Part shown: in pieces, positions 11,484 to 22,870 of the stretch
How the letters are laid out: each line of letters starts with the position of its first letter
Position numbering within the stretch: the stretch's first letter is position 1
Assembly (NCBI GenBank): GCA_038503035.1
Contig: JAVSML010001079.1
Location: 1-64,000, forward strand
Direction of reading: 5' to 3'
DNA from: Crocodylus rhombifer
Taxonomy: Eukaryota > Chordata > Crocodylia > Crocodylidae
Length of the DNA stretch: 64,000 bases
Notes under the pieces: generated by a model
Told to the model about the DNA's origin: nothing
What the model saw: only the letters and a program-made list of their open reading frames with translations
Database searches by the model: none
Translations under genes and position numbers: made by a program

Positions 11484-11485
<2 letters not shown>
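9583..11485. other. No gene seen; short tandem duplication
   Basis: Mostly unique-looking sequence. GGTGTAGAGAAAGGGACTAT occurs at about 10728 and again 41 bp later, followed by a shorter AAAGGGACTATCCTTG copy near 10794. The overlapping open frames at 10784-11351 lie in G-rich/C-rich sequence on both strands and show no domain I recognise. Confidence 0.35.
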
Positions 11486-11530
<45 letters not shown>

Positions 11531-11543
11531 ACACACACACACA
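11486..11543. repeat. (TG)n(CA)n microsatellite, palindromic
   Basis: About 43 bases of TG repeat run directly into about 15 bases of AC repeat. The tract can therefore fold on itself at the junction near 11528. Confidence 0.95.
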
Positions 11544-11549
11544 TGCCAC

Positions 11550-11720
11550 CACCATATATATAAGCCACCACTACATGTATGCTTTAACATGCATTAGTCT
11601 ATTTTAATGAACTTTACAATGTCACTAAAATGTGCTATTTAGCTAATGAACATTAAAATAGGCTAATGCACATTGTCACTTAAAAACTGTGCGTATTAAT
11701 GCACATTTAGATGGTTCCAG
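11550..11720. mobile_element. Small foldback MITE
   Basis: TGCATTAGTCTATTTTAATG (11590-11609) recurs inverted at 11651-11670 with one mismatch. Similar TTAATGCAC/GTGCATTA words extend further out. It sits directly before a second foldback of related composition. Outer borders are approximate, and no TSD was found. Confidence 0.55.
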
Positions 11721-11722
11721 AG

Positions 11723-12124
11723 GGCCCATCTAAATACATGTACCTTTGTCTGATCAAATGTGGTGGAAATCCAGCCCATCGGAGAAGACTCAATTAATTG
11801 AGTCTGCAGAGCATGAGAGCTGACGTGCCTGATGCTGCGTCACATACATTTGTATAAACAGTGAAATGTATGTCAGTGTGCAGAAAATGGTAGCGGTGTG
11901 CTTTTGAACTAAAACACTTTTGATGTGTTTTAGTCCAAAAGTGCGCCACCACCATTTTCTCAGTGCTGATGCACATTTTGCCATTTATACAAATGCATGC
12001 GCCACAGCACCATGCGCTTTTAAAAGCACACAGTGCTGCAGTGCATGCATGTGTACAAACACCTATAGATACTAGGTTTAACGTGCATTAACTAAAGCGC
12101 ATTGATGCATGTGTAGATGCATCC
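11723..12124. mobile_element. Foldback MITE with ~80-bp arms
   Basis: The core hairpin has 35-nt arms at 11883-11917 and 11925-11959 with a 7-nt loop and five mismatches. Pairing continues outward: TACATTTGTATAAA near 11846 pairs with TTTATACAAATG near 11984. A perfect 20-bp palindrome lies at 11786-11805 in the left flank. The ends read GGGCCCATCTAAATACATG on the left and CATGTGTAGATGCATCC on the right. They resemble the GGGTGCATCTACATG ends of other MITEs in the window. Exact borders and TSD are unsure. Confidence 0.65.
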
Positions 12125-13318
12125 ACTGTGTAACTGGGCCAGTTGTGCTATGGTTTCTGGCTCCATTTTGTTATTTTATATTCAAGTTCTCATACCACCC
12201 CATCCTCATAGCATATGATACCTTCCGTCAGGTGATGCCTTGCATGAATAATCAAGGTTATCCTATTAGTGTAATTTCCCCTCTGAAATGCTTCTTTTGA
12301 CCCATGCTATTGACATTTCCTTAGCTTGTTTTCTACTCCTTTAATGGTAGACTATGTGGGGAATATTTTAGACAAATCACGCAAAAGTGGTCTATAATTG
12401 CCACTGTCACACAGAGCCACTGCCGCTGAAGTCCTCATTATGGGGCACGAAGCTTTCTTGGGAAATGTCAATGTACTTCTTTTATTTTCAGCTGAACTCA
12501 GATTGTTGCGGGTGTTGTATAGATCTTTTATTTTTTCCCCCCTTTTATTAGCATCTCTTAAATATCAAAATGGTTCACATCACATTCAGTCTACAGAACC
12601 AGTTGTTAACCTGCCTGGTCAGAGATAGCATTTTCAAGAGCTATTAATAATAAATAAGCAGAGAACTTCCATACAAAAGTAAAATGGCAATAATAATCAC
12701 ACACCTCTCCAAGGCAGAGTGAATTGGAAACTACTCAGAGGCACTTGTCCGCAGATGTTCAGATACCAAAAGGATGGGTGACTTTTATAAAAGAAACTAA
12801 CTTGAAAGTTAAATAGTTACAGAGGCTATCTTGGTATAGGTGCTTTTGACATCACAGAGCATGTTGGGGCACTTAAAGGATACTTTTAATTATTCAATAT
12901 TATTATAGAATAATATACATTTTATGCAATTAAATACAATTAATTAATAGAATCCCAAACTTGTTGTTGGAGAAACTGAGGCACAGAACTCAAAGGACTT
13001 GTCTGAAAGACTCAAGGTGAGTTATCATTTGTCTATCATGTTTCTTAGGCTCCTTTGTATGGAAGTAACTGGAATTCTTCATTCCCTGTTCTGCGTGTAG
13101 GTCCTTAAAGAATAGAGGAATTGCCACACCCAGGCAGATGTTTGAGGTCTATCTAGTTCATCTACACAAACACCAGATGTTTTAGAAGAAAATGTTATGA
13201 ACCCCTTACTTGTCAGATGCAGGATAATTTTCCCCCAGCACTGGCTCCTACCCAAATCTGGAAAGAAGCCGACTTAGAACTCTAAAGAATGAATTTCGAC
13301 ACCTCTTCAAAATCGGTG
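12125..13318. other. No gene seen; MIR-like scrap near 12965
   Basis: AT-rich sequence. GGAGAAACTGAGGCACAGAA at about 12968-12987 is the complement of the MIR/CORE-SINE 3' region, followed by a GGACTTGTCTGAAAGAC stretch that fits the same consensus. The rest is unassigned. Confidence 0.4.
12960..13022 (-). mobile_element. MIR/CORE-SINE remnant
   Basis: The GAGAAACTGAGGCACAGA word followed by GACTTGTCTGA matches the inverse of the conserved MIR segment (…CAAGTCAC…CTGTGCCTCAGTTTC…). Only a short, diverged part survives. Confidence 0.55.
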
Positions 13319-13722
13319 ATTCATAGAGTGTAAGAGGCTGGAAGGGACCTTGGAAGATCATTGGGTTCAGCCCCCTGCACCAGGCAGGAAAGACACCTGG
13401 GGGTCAGGTGACCTCAGTGAGGTGACCGTCCAGTCTCCTCTTGAAGATTTCCAGGGTGGATGATTGCACCACATCTGGAGGGAGCTTATTCTACAGTTTG
13501 GAGACCCTGGCTGTGAAGAAGTTTTTCCTAATGTTGAGCCTGAAACAGTCTTCTAGGAATTTTTGGCCATTACTCCTGGTTTTCCCCAAGGGTGCCCTGG
13601 TGAACAGTTGTTCATGGAGCCCTTGAGGTATGCTTCTGATGTAGCTGTAAGCTGCTACCAAGTCCCCTCTCAGCCTTCTCATCTTCAGGCTGAACAGTCC
13701 CAGGTCCTTCAGCCTTACGATG
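13319..13722 (-). mobile_element. CR1 LINE 3' end
   Basis: TCATAGAGTGTAAGAGGCTG and GGAAGGGACCTTGGAAGATC at 13321-13360 are the inverse of a CR1 3' UTR. On the minus strand the C-terminal ORF2 block reads RRLRGDLVAAYSYI, FTRAPLGKTRSNGQKFLED and FRLNIRKNFFT, the same block as in the copy at 355-2357 and closer to it than the copy at 5088. It is 5'-truncated at about 13722 and encodes no complete domain. Confidence 0.9.
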
Positions 13723-14838
13723 AAATAACTGAATATTTTTGCTATCTATAGAAATGTGAAGTCCCTTTTTGAATCATGCTGAGACTTTGTCTCAGTGATC
13801 TCCACAGTTTAATCACACATTGGATAAAAAGATTTTTCCCTTTTTATAAGTTTTTCAAAATGTCATTGAGCATTGTTCATATGTTACAAGAGAGAACAGA
13901 AAAATGCTGGTCTCTTTCTACCATTTGTTAACTCTTTTACCCTGTCTTTATTTGCATTTTTTAAAAACTTAAAATAATCCCAGTCACTCCTTTGGTGGGG
14001 AGGATGTCCAGTATAGCACACCGTAACTGGATCAAATGGTACTGTTGATTTATGGAATCATTAAATGATGTGATGGATATCAGAGTAAAGGAAGGCAGCA
14101 AAGTAAAGGATTGGAAGACTTCCAGATAATTCCCTGCCCTGTCAAAACCATCTTACTCAGATTTTGGCAAGTCACTCAGGTCTGATTTTTGCACCTCCTG
14201 AACACCAATACCTGCCATTGTTTTCCCTGGGTGTTGTGGATGTCCCACAACAGTGAGAAACAAGCTCTTGGGTTCATTTTGGGCTTAAACCTTTGCCTGG
14301 GATGGTTTAGATAGGGAAGGTCTAATCTCTAGCAAATTGTTGCAATGGATGACATGGATGACATCTTTAAGGCCCTTCTAGGCCATTTTTCTACGGGGAT
14401 ATTGAAAATTTAGAATTTGTGGTTCATGGGAAATATTTTCCAAATTCATTTGTTATCAAATAATAAACAAATACTTTAAACATTTCTGATAAAAACAGTT
14501 CTGAAAAAAGTTTCAGGACATTTTGCATTTGGAATTATCCTTTTTTATCTTAAGAATTCATAAATGTAGTTGTGAATCTTATATTACATAATTGTATTTT
14601 TATTTTTTTTAAATTATTTTAAGACAAGCCAGATTTAGTATGAGGTACATGCTACAGCTTGACAGCATGCTAGTTGAAATATTAAGATGATTGACTTACC
14701 ATGAAATATTGCAAAATTAAAATATGGAAAAGGAAGATCCCATAACATTCTTTAATGATATATTTTTTAAATTGAAGTGTTTCCTGATGGGAATTTTTAT
14801 CCAGATAAGCATGTTCTTCAAAACAGTTTGCTTTCAGT
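13723..14838. other. No gene seen
   Basis: AT-rich, unique-looking sequence. I see no repeat border, splice-flanked exon or conserved peptide. Confidence 0.35.
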
Positions 14839-15200
14839 GGGTGCATCTATATGTGAAATTAATGAAATGCAATAAATTCCAGAGCAGTTTGAGCCAGAGT
14901 CAGCTGCAGTGTCTACATGTAGTATCTACATGTGCACCTAGGACAGCAGCAGTTTGAGCTAGTCCATAGCAGCCCTGGATTGGCAGCAAGCATGGGAGGT
15001 CAGCCCCAGGCTCTGGGTGGCAGTGTCAGGCAATAGAGGAGCTGGATGGGGCACAAGAGTGCTAAAGCTGTGCAGCAGGCAGCACCTGCATGTTAGCAGC
15101 ATTGTGGCCCAGACAGCCCCTGTCACTGTCTACATGTGCATTTTGTTGTACTTTATTACTCTGGTGGAGTTAATTAGTTTACATCTTAATATTGGTGAGC
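14839..15200. mobile_element. MITE-like repeat, GGGTGCATCTA end
   Basis: It starts GGGTGCATCTATATGTGAAA. It shares AATAAATTCCAG, TACATGTGCACCTAGGACAG and GTTTGAGCTAG...GCAGCCCTGG with 4275-4800 in the same order. TCTACATGT occurs three times inside. The right border is uncertain. No open frame of interest. Confidence 0.55.
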
Positions 15201-15736
15201 GTATAGACAGTGACACTTTATTGTGGAGCTAATTAGTCAGTCAAGTCAATGAAGTGAGAGGGATTCAAGAGTGGAGAATGAAAGGTAGTCATGTTGGTGT
15301 GAGTATGGGGGGATGGAGCTCTGTGCTGACTTTCAGGTTCCTTCCTTCCCCCTAGCAGCCAAGATCCTGCAGAAACCATAATAAACCAGTCTTAGCTGTA
15401 CAGAAGGCTGTATACACTTAAGGAGTTAATGCAGTGTTATATATAACAAGGAAAGATCTCTCATGCATAAGGCACCTCTCAATCTGAATGATCCCAAGCA
15501 GGTTACGTATTTTAGTACAGAAGGTAAGTTATCTAGCACTGAGATGCAGCAGCCTCTGGAGAGAAACATGGCAACTGTTCAGCAATGCACAGCAACACTA
15601 GGATGGAAATTTGGGACTGGGAGTGACATCTCCAGATGCTGGGGGATTTGTGGATTCAAAATGTGATTAGTTTAAAGCGATACTGGTGAACACCGGACAG
15701 GACCACAAGTGCTTACTAGTACCATGCTGTTGCAAC
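15201..15736. other. No gene seen
   Basis: Unique-looking sequence without a recognisable gene or repeat. Confidence 0.3.
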
Positions 15737-16204
15737 AATGCTGTCAAGGCTGGCCTTAGGGGAAAATGGTGCCCTGGGTAGACATGTCTTTTGGGGCCCT
15801 TTCGTTGAGTTTAAGTATGTAGTAGTATTAGGCAGGTGGGCAGGGGTGTGGGGTGCAGTCTGGTGGGGAAGTGGAACAGCATGGTGTGCCAGGGCAGGCA
15901 GCACTGTTGCTATGCAGGACCAAGGCAGGAGGACTGGAGTAGGTGCCACCTGGTTTGCATATACTTGGCCCAGCTCCTTCTGAGCAGCAGCTGGAGGTGG
16001 TGGGGTGGGCTGGGTTGGGCACCTCTCCTCCTGCCTGGGGTGGGGATCAGCTGTGATAGGGCAGGGAGAGAGCACTGCTGTGAGTGTGGGCTGCTCACAC
16101 ATGTACGTATAGTGTGTGTGTGTGTGGGGGGGTTCCCCCCTTGACCACAGTGTCCTGGGTGGTCACCCACTTTGCCCACCTCTAAGGCCAGCCCTCGATG
16201 ATGT
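15737..16204. mobile_element. hAT MITE, GGCTGGCCTTAG ends
   Basis: The element runs 15745-16196. It starts CAAGGCTGGCCTTAG and ends CTAAGGCCAGCCCTC, an inverted pair. Flanks AATGCTGT (15737-15744) and GATGATGT (16197-16204) agree at 6 of 8 positions, consistent with an old hAT TSD. The core is GC-rich and includes a short TG run near 16110. Open frames on both strands are by-products of this composition. Confidence 0.75.
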
Positions 16205-18589
16205 ACTGGTTGACAAGGAAGAGCGCCATCTACTCACACTCTAACCTCATTTTTGTAGCCGTGTGCATACCAAACGTCTCCATATCCTTGCTCAATTGTG
16301 TGCAGCTCATGATATATGAAAGGATTTGAACTGGTAGGAAATTTTTAATGAAGCAATTTTTCACCAGAAGAATCCTTTTGACAAAGTTTTTGGGGGGTGG
16401 AATATCAATTTTGGTAACCCTTAATTTAGAGCAAAATGAAAACTGTCCATCTCTCACTCTGAAATGGAAAGTTTAATTTTTTCTGCTTTGAAACAACTTT
16501 GTTTTAATATATATTTTATATACAATGGGAATTTAAAGGTTGAAATGGAAATGAAAGATTTCAGCGGATCTAAAATTCTTATAATGAAAATTCAATCTAA
16601 TGGGGGAACCCCCCCCAAAAATATTATTTTAGCTTTTTATTCAGTTCAAAATGAAAAAAAAAATATCACCATCTCATTTTTCATGGAATAGTTAATCTAT
16701 CTTTCAGTGAGCTCTGAACAGGATCCCAATCACTAATGAATGCATTACAGGTATAAGGAAGAGGAGTTTATTTGTATCACATTATTCATTTCTTTCCCTT
16801 GCTGGGTTAGTCAGCCCCTGTATCTAATCACAGAGAGTGCTTATTTTAAAAAGTCATCAAGATAGAGATAGAGCTTCTGTGACCAGATGATTGGGATTGA
16901 GACCTCAGGCATGCTTATATCTGTTTGGTCTGAATTCTGACATCCCACTGTTACGTAGCTAGAGCTGCTTGCTGTTAGGAATTAGAAAGAATGCAGGTGT
17001 TTAGTGCCTTTAAGACTCAGCACTTAGTGACGAATTCTGGGATTTACATGGAGAATAGAGGTAAAAGTGATGAGTGTGTGCATGAGCACTTGTCTAGGGG
17101 GTAGCAGCGAAAGTTGGCAGCAAGTGGGTAAACGAGCTCCTGTGTTTAAGTTGTACAGGTTGCGGAAAGTTTGCGTCTAGCCAGTAATGCCTGTAGCTCT
17201 CCATGGGACACCCTTGAAGCTTGCAGGTTGCCTGCTTCTGTAAACAAAGTAATAATGAACATAATTATGGATAATTTCCAGCTTCTAGCTCATACTCAGA
17301 AGCGAAGCTTCAGAAATACAGAATTCTGGTTTCACTGGCTTGACCTGGAGTCCCAGCTAGAGTAGGGTGACATTTTCCTCTAATTTTCATGCATATTTTT
17401 AAAACAATTTTTCTTTCCTTCCGACCCCATTTGCACGCATCTTTGCCCTAGTTACCACTAATATCAATATATATTGCAGCAGTGCCTAGCAGTTTCAACC
17501 AGCTTGATATTGTGCTTCTAGTCATGACACAGAGTAGATGGCAGTTCATCTCCCAAATAGCTCACCATGTAAATAGTTGAGAGAGACACTCAAGGCATGT
17601 AGTAACAAGAATGTTTGGGGAGGTGGCAAATCTGGAGCAAGTGTTTCACAATTCATCTACCCAGGGTGGAGGAAAGGGTTGTGGGGGCTTGATCCTGGCA
17701 GTTACGGGTCATCAGCTGACCATGTGACGATGTGAGTTCCTCCTAGGTCCTGTGGGAGGCTGTGTATATGTAGAGGGCAGAACTTGGGAATCTGCTCTCA
17801 CCACTGCAAGGCAGCTGCTTATAGCATGGAAGGTGGGACCTGGGAGATTGCCCATAGCAGCACTTCATAGCAGATTGAGACAGGTGGTAAGAGCATTCTC
17901 TCCAAGTGAAACTAAAAAGCAAGGAGCTGAGGTGGAGGTCAGCTCTGAACATAAGTGGAATTTTTGCTGCATTGTAGATGGTTTCAGAAGAATAATAAAG
18001 TATTTCAGGGTGGGTTTACCCTATATTTTATATTTCCCACCGCCTCCATCAAGGCTAGAAGGGAATTTAGATAAAAAGTAGTTGACTGTACTCAGTTCTG
18101 CCTAATGCACAAGCGAAAGTGTTCTAGGATCTCCAGTGATCATCTAAGGTCAGGCTGTCATCCCACACAGAGTGCCTTTTATTTACTGAGGCCTGAATTC
18201 TGCTGGGAGTTTTATGCCCAAATTCCTTTGAGGATCTGGTCCTAAGACCCTGATCCTGCAAACATCTCTACAGGTGAAGTTGACTCATGTGAGAAGTGCC
18301 AGCCATCTTCATGGCATTGCTCCCATTTATAAAGATCCTCGTAAATGATTGGAGGACTGAGGATAACTCAATACATTGAATGTTTGGGACACTGTTGTTC
18401 CTTACTGGAACCAAGTGCAAGCCTTTTAGTGGCAAACTCAGCCAGTAGCCACGTTGAACAAGTTTTGCATTGTCTTGTAATAACAGAGTGTGGGCACCAA
18501 GGGTGTTTATACACGTTCTCGGGGGTGGAGTGGGGGAACAGCACTTAAATTAGAGCAGCTTCAAGAGCACAGCTCTAGTTAGAGTACCT
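16205..18589. other. No gene seen; faint SINE-like segments
   Basis: Mixed AT-rich sequence. The segment at about 17475-17575 (GCAGTGCCTAGCAGTT, later ATAGCTCACCATGTAAA) and the segment at about 18190-18300 (GATCCTGCAAAC) resemble old amniote SINE/L2-type consensus words, but too little matches for a family call. No exon-like frame was recognised. Confidence 0.35.
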
Positions 18590-18725
18590 GGAGAATCTCG
18601 TGTAGCAGTGTCCCTGCGGTTCAAATGGCAGTGGGGGCACTTTATCCAAAGCTCATTGAACAAGCTTTAGATAGAGTGCCCACCCCCATTCTGAAGTGCA
18701 GGGACGCTGATACACGAGGTGGTAG
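18590..18725. mobile_element. Hairpin (foldback) MITE
   Basis: Arms of about 57 nt at 18597-18653 and 56 nt at 18663-18718 pair with a 9-nt loop. Shared blocks are CTCGTGTA, GTCCCTGC, GGGCAC, TAAAGCT/AAAGCT. The right flank to about 18840 is part of the same family, because it recurs in inverted orientation at 61565-61715. Larger borders are not resolved. Confidence 0.7.
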
Positions 18726-19935
18726 AAGGCGCTGGAGCACCTCCACACTCCAGCAGACTTGATTAATGGACTCTGCTCCAATGTGCTGTAATTACAGCGT
18801 GTCAGAGCAGCCTCACTGCTTATATACAGCTGCCCTAAGACACTAGGGGTGGGAGCTGGTTTTCCAAGGCATGTGGTCATATCCAACTACATTTCAGAGT
18901 CAAGGATCCCAACCCCTCTGATCTAGAACAGATCTTTCTGTATTTGCAGAAAGAGCTCCTGTAATTTATGGTGGTGGGAGAGAGGATTAGAAGCCCACTA
19001 GGACTGAAACATCCTCTCTCTTTTGCCTACATAAACGTTTGACCTCATTTCGAGTTACACTTCTGCTGCCACTGCTTTTGCTTCTTTTTTCATTTCCAAA
19101 ATGAAAAGTATAACACAGGGGAAAGATAAAGTCTGAAATCCATTAAGAGTTTTATTCTGTGGACTTTTAAAATACCATCTAGCCTTGGAGTTGTTTCGGT
19201 TCGTGGAGGCTAAGCTGAATTCTATTATTGCTCTTATAACTTTACTAATCAGACCTACCTTGCAGATTCTTATGATTTGGAACATTTAAATGAATTAAAC
19301 ACGCAGATTTCATTTTTAATCTTTCCTTAACTTCAAACAAGTTATCCTTTTTCACATACCTAATTACCTAACCTGTTTTAGATAATCATACTATGTGTGT
19401 ATATATGCATTACGGCTGTGAATGTTGAATATCCAATCTCTCTGGAATGATCCATGGGGAAGTGAGGGTAATTAGTCTCTAACAAATACAAATTTGGAAA
19501 CATCTGTGCAAATTTAAGCTTAGGGAACAGGACTAGGGAGCAGATTTTAGCTAAAGAAGAGAGCAAGAAAGGGAGAACTCATAGTCCTAGGCAAATATTT
19601 CAATTAAATTAGTCTGCTCAAGGAAATTAAATGAGCTGAAATTGAAGTCTGTCACATTTTTTTCATCCTGATATCTGCTTGTTTTAAGGCCCTAAACAGT
19701 GAGAAAATGGAGATTAATATATCCATATTGATAGATACAACCCCTCATCTTCAGAAGTGCATGAACACACTGAGTCGCCCATCAACTCAAAGAAATCTTG
19801 CATCAAGTCCTTTCACATTTTGTAACAATTAACATGATTTGCCATGTAAAGGAGAACTGCAGTGATTAGTTAGAGGCAACCTGAAATTTCACTGCAGTTC
19901 ATATGCATTTTACCGTTTCCTGTTCTGTTGAACTT
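18726..19935. other. No gene seen beyond MITE flank
   Basis: The first ~115 bases belong to the repeat described for 18590-18725. The remainder is AT-rich and unassigned. Confidence 0.3.
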
Positions 19936-20282
19936 CAAATGTTTTCACAGGACAAAGTCCCTAATTTGGAGGGCCAGTCTGTTGAAGTAGCTCAGGTATG
20001 TGCTTCTGAGAAGGAGCCTCTGATTTTTGGTGTTGCCATTTTGAACATAGTGAGCCTTAAATACAGTTACAGAATCATAAAATCATGGAAAATTAGGGTG
20101 GAAGGGAGCTCAGGAGTTCATCTAGTCCAACCTCTTGCTCAAAGCAGGACCATCCCCAACTAGATCATTGCAGCCAAGGCTTGGAGCTTTAGTTGTGTGT
20201 TACTACCAGAGTTGCTACTGCAAACGTTTTCTCAGTACAAAGTCCCAAATTTGTAGGGGTAGTCTGCCAAAGTAGTTCAGGT
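19936..20282 (+). repeat. 62-bp direct repeat pair flanking a CR1 end
   Basis: The segment 19936-19997 and the segment 20221-20282 align without gaps over 62 bases with about 11 differences. Both contain GTTTTC, ACAAAGTCCC and AGTCTG...AAGTAG words and end TCAGGT. The offset is 285 bp, and a CR1 3' fragment lies between them. Confidence 0.75.
20070..20180 (-). mobile_element. CR1 3' UTR fragment
   Basis: AGAATCATAAAATCATGGAA, then GGTGGAAGGGAGCTCAGGAG and AAAGCAGGACCATCCCCAA, form the inverse of the CR1 3' end. The same words occur at 5120-5165. No coding part is retained. Confidence 0.8.
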
Positions 20283-20764
20283 GAGGCAGGACAGACTTCT
20301 ATCCCTGCTCTAAGTGGGGGTTTGTTGGAAAGGTGGGTTGGTGGTAAGAAGATGAAGCTGGGAGGTAGACAGTTAATGGGACCCCGACCTCTAATGGGAT
20401 AGGGGTGGGTAATGAAATGGAAGGTGGAAAGGAAATGGGGATTGGCGGTGAAATGAAGGAAGTCATTTTACTAAAGGGTAAAATGAAAAGAAGAAAACAA
20501 ACAACAAAAATAAACCCCCCCCAACAAAAAAAAAGAAAAAGTAAATAAAAGAAGGTCTCATGTTTTTAAAAATTGGTTTTTAGGATTGGGGCCTTCTGCT
20601 TAAAACTGGCCAAGTAACCTTACCCAATAATTACCACTTCAAGCCCATAACTTGTGGCTGAACTCTAGCAATTTTTAGCTATATTGAACTGTTGTTTTGT
20701 ATTATGCTATCACTTTTCTTTCATAACACAATCTTGAAAGATCGCTATGAGAAGTCTAATGAAC
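20283..20764. other. No gene seen
   Basis: A-rich and G-rich low-complexity stretches near 20400-20560; otherwise unassigned. Confidence 0.3.
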
Positions 20765-21441
20765 TAGGGTTACTATATTTCCAGTTTCAAAAAAGAGGGC
20801 ACTTGTGGGGGAGGGTTGGGGATATGATTGCGGGGAAGGCAGTGATATGCCTGTGCCCTGGCCCTGCCCCTCACTCCCAAGCCACAGCCCCACCGACTGT
20901 ACCAGTTCCCCTCACCCCTGACCCACAGCCCTTTGCCCCCTCAGCCCTGGTGCTGCCCCTCAATCCTGACCTACAGCCCCCTGTCCCCCACACCCCACAG
21001 CCCTACTGCACATGCAGCTCCCTGCTTCCCCTGAAGAGCCCCCCCTACAGTCTTCCCCCATTGGAGGTGCCCCACCTCCCCTGCCCTGCTGCAGTGCCAG
21101 TGCTGGCAGGCACCTGCCCCCCCCCCAATGCCCATCCCCTCTCAGACACATACATGCACACACACACATGCACCCCCCAATCCCGAGTCCTGGCCCTACA
21201 ACCCCTGCCCCCTATAGATTTACTTGCCTGCAGCTGCCAAGGCTGTGCGCAGATGCACTTGATATCCTCCAATCACTCTCCCCCTTTCCTCCAACCCCAA
21301 GCAGCAGCTTACTGGAGTAAATTGGGAAGTGCTGGGAAAAACTTTGATGCTAAGCAGAATCCTGGACATTTGTTGATAGTTGATAGAAGAGGTCCAAAAA
21401 AGAGGACATGCCTGGGAAAACCCAGATGTATGGTAACCCTA
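20765..21441. mobile_element. TIR element with GC-rich core shared with 7571-8317
   Basis: The left end TAGGGTTACTATATTTCCAG and the right end ...TATGGTAACCCTA are inverted repeats. Pairing continues inward (AAAAAAGAGG on both strands). The flanks are AATGAACT-like on the left and CCTGAACT on the right, an imperfect 8-bp match whose phase depends on the exact first base. The core has the C-rich CCCCTCACTCC / TGACCCACAGCCC words and then a CA-rich segment, as in 7571-8317, although the ends differ. The 258-aa plus-strand frame and the opposing frames are artefacts of this proline-codon-rich core. Confidence 0.75.
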
Positions 21442-21454
21442 CCTGAACTGTCCC

Positions 21455-22870
21455 CTTCCACTTGCTGAAGAGCTCCTCCTGGAATCTCAGTGTGGGCTTA
21501 GGACATCAAGAGGCACAACCAACATGATCTTCACTGCTTGCCAGCTGCAGAAAAAATTCTGGGAACAACATATAAACCTCTCTATATGGCCTTCTTTGAC
21601 CTCATGAAAGCCTTCAACTCTATCAGTTGAGAAGTGCTGTGGAAGGTCCTTCTGAGGTACAGATGCCCACCAAAATCTGTCACCATTTTTGCTGGCTCCA
21701 TGACAGTATGTGTGTAATGGTTCTCAGTAACAGATCTATCACAGATCTCTTTGAAGTTAAGACTGGAGTTAAGCAAGGCTGCATCATCACTCTAACACTC
21801 TTAATATTCCTTACTGTGATGCTACATCTGACCACTAACAAGCTTGCAGCTGAAGTGGAGCTAAACTACCAAATGGATGGTAGGTGTTTAATCTCAGCTG
21901 ACTCTGAGCCAAAAAAGAAGACTACCCTTACCTGAATTATCAACCTCTAGTGCACTGAGGATGCTGTAGTGTGTACTCACTCAGAAGCAGATCTTCAGGC
22001 AAAAGCATACAAGAAAATGGGACTGATGCTTAACATTCGGAAGACTAAAGTCTTCCAGAACATTGAGTACTTCCCATACCACAGAAGCCATTTTGCACAG
22101 AAGGCTGACATTGATGAACATATCTAACATATCATAGTCTCAGATGTTCAAGTGCAGCCTTTGGATATCTGAGGAAACAGGTGTTTGAAGATTGCAACAT
22201 CAGATTTGAAACCAAGCTCATGGTTGATCAAGCAGTCATGATTCCTGTACTGTATAGAGTTGAGATATGGGCAGTGTACAGGATACACCTCAAATTGCTG
22301 GAGAGGTACCATCAATGCTGCCTGCAAAAGCTCTTTTGAATCCAGTGGGAAGACAGATGCACCAATGTTACTGTCTTCTCACAAGCAAACACGAGAAGCA
22401 TTGAGGTGATGATCATCTGGCATCAACTGCTCTGCGCTGGCTGCATCATCCAGATGTCTGACTGCAGATTCCTGAAGCAAGTTTTATTTTTCCAGCTCAG
22501 TCTAGGTATACATTCAAGAGAAGGGCAGAGAAAGTGCTTCAAGGATGCCCTCAAGGCCAACTTAAAACGCAACATTGAAATCAACTCATGAGAGACTATT
22601 GCTCAGTACTGCCCCAAATGGAGGAAGAGTCTGCTGCAAGGATCTCAGTACTTTGAAACTTCACAATGACAACAGGACCCAGAAAAGCAGGAACATTGGA
22701 AACAGTGTGTCGCAGACCAAATCAGTAATCCAGAGCTGTCCATGATGCCTGACTTGCACTAGAACCTGTGGATTCTGGACTGGCCTTGTCAGCCATCTTT
22801 AGACCCACAGATAAGGCAGTCTTGGAGGACAGCCATCCTCAACTGTGAGGGATTGCTGATAATTTTTCAC
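21455..22870 (+). pseudogene. RTE-like LINE reverse transcriptase, decayed
   Basis: A non-LTR reverse transcriptase unlike CR1. In several frames one reads ESQCGLRTSRGTTNMIFTAC, then a DLMKAFNSIS-like block near 21600, TGVKQGCIITLTLLIFLTVM at about 21760-21820, and a catalytic region near 21955 in which YADD has become CTED. Further on is LMLNIRKTKV near 22025. The C-terminal part has RQRKCFKDALKANLK near 22530 and a Cys/His cluster at 22755-22808 (C-x3-C-x9-H-x3-H with one stop inside). This order fits RTE-type ORF2 tails as I know them. Many stops and frameshifts are present. Clade name is inference. Confidence 0.75.

Noticed and set aside
15716..16144. 128-codon minus and 102-codon plus frames
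   Set aside because: Inside the 452-bp hAT MITE with GC-rich core.
20692..21468. 258-codon proline-rich frame
   Set aside because: It covers the C-rich core of a TIR element and reads through both ends; frames also stay open on the other strand.
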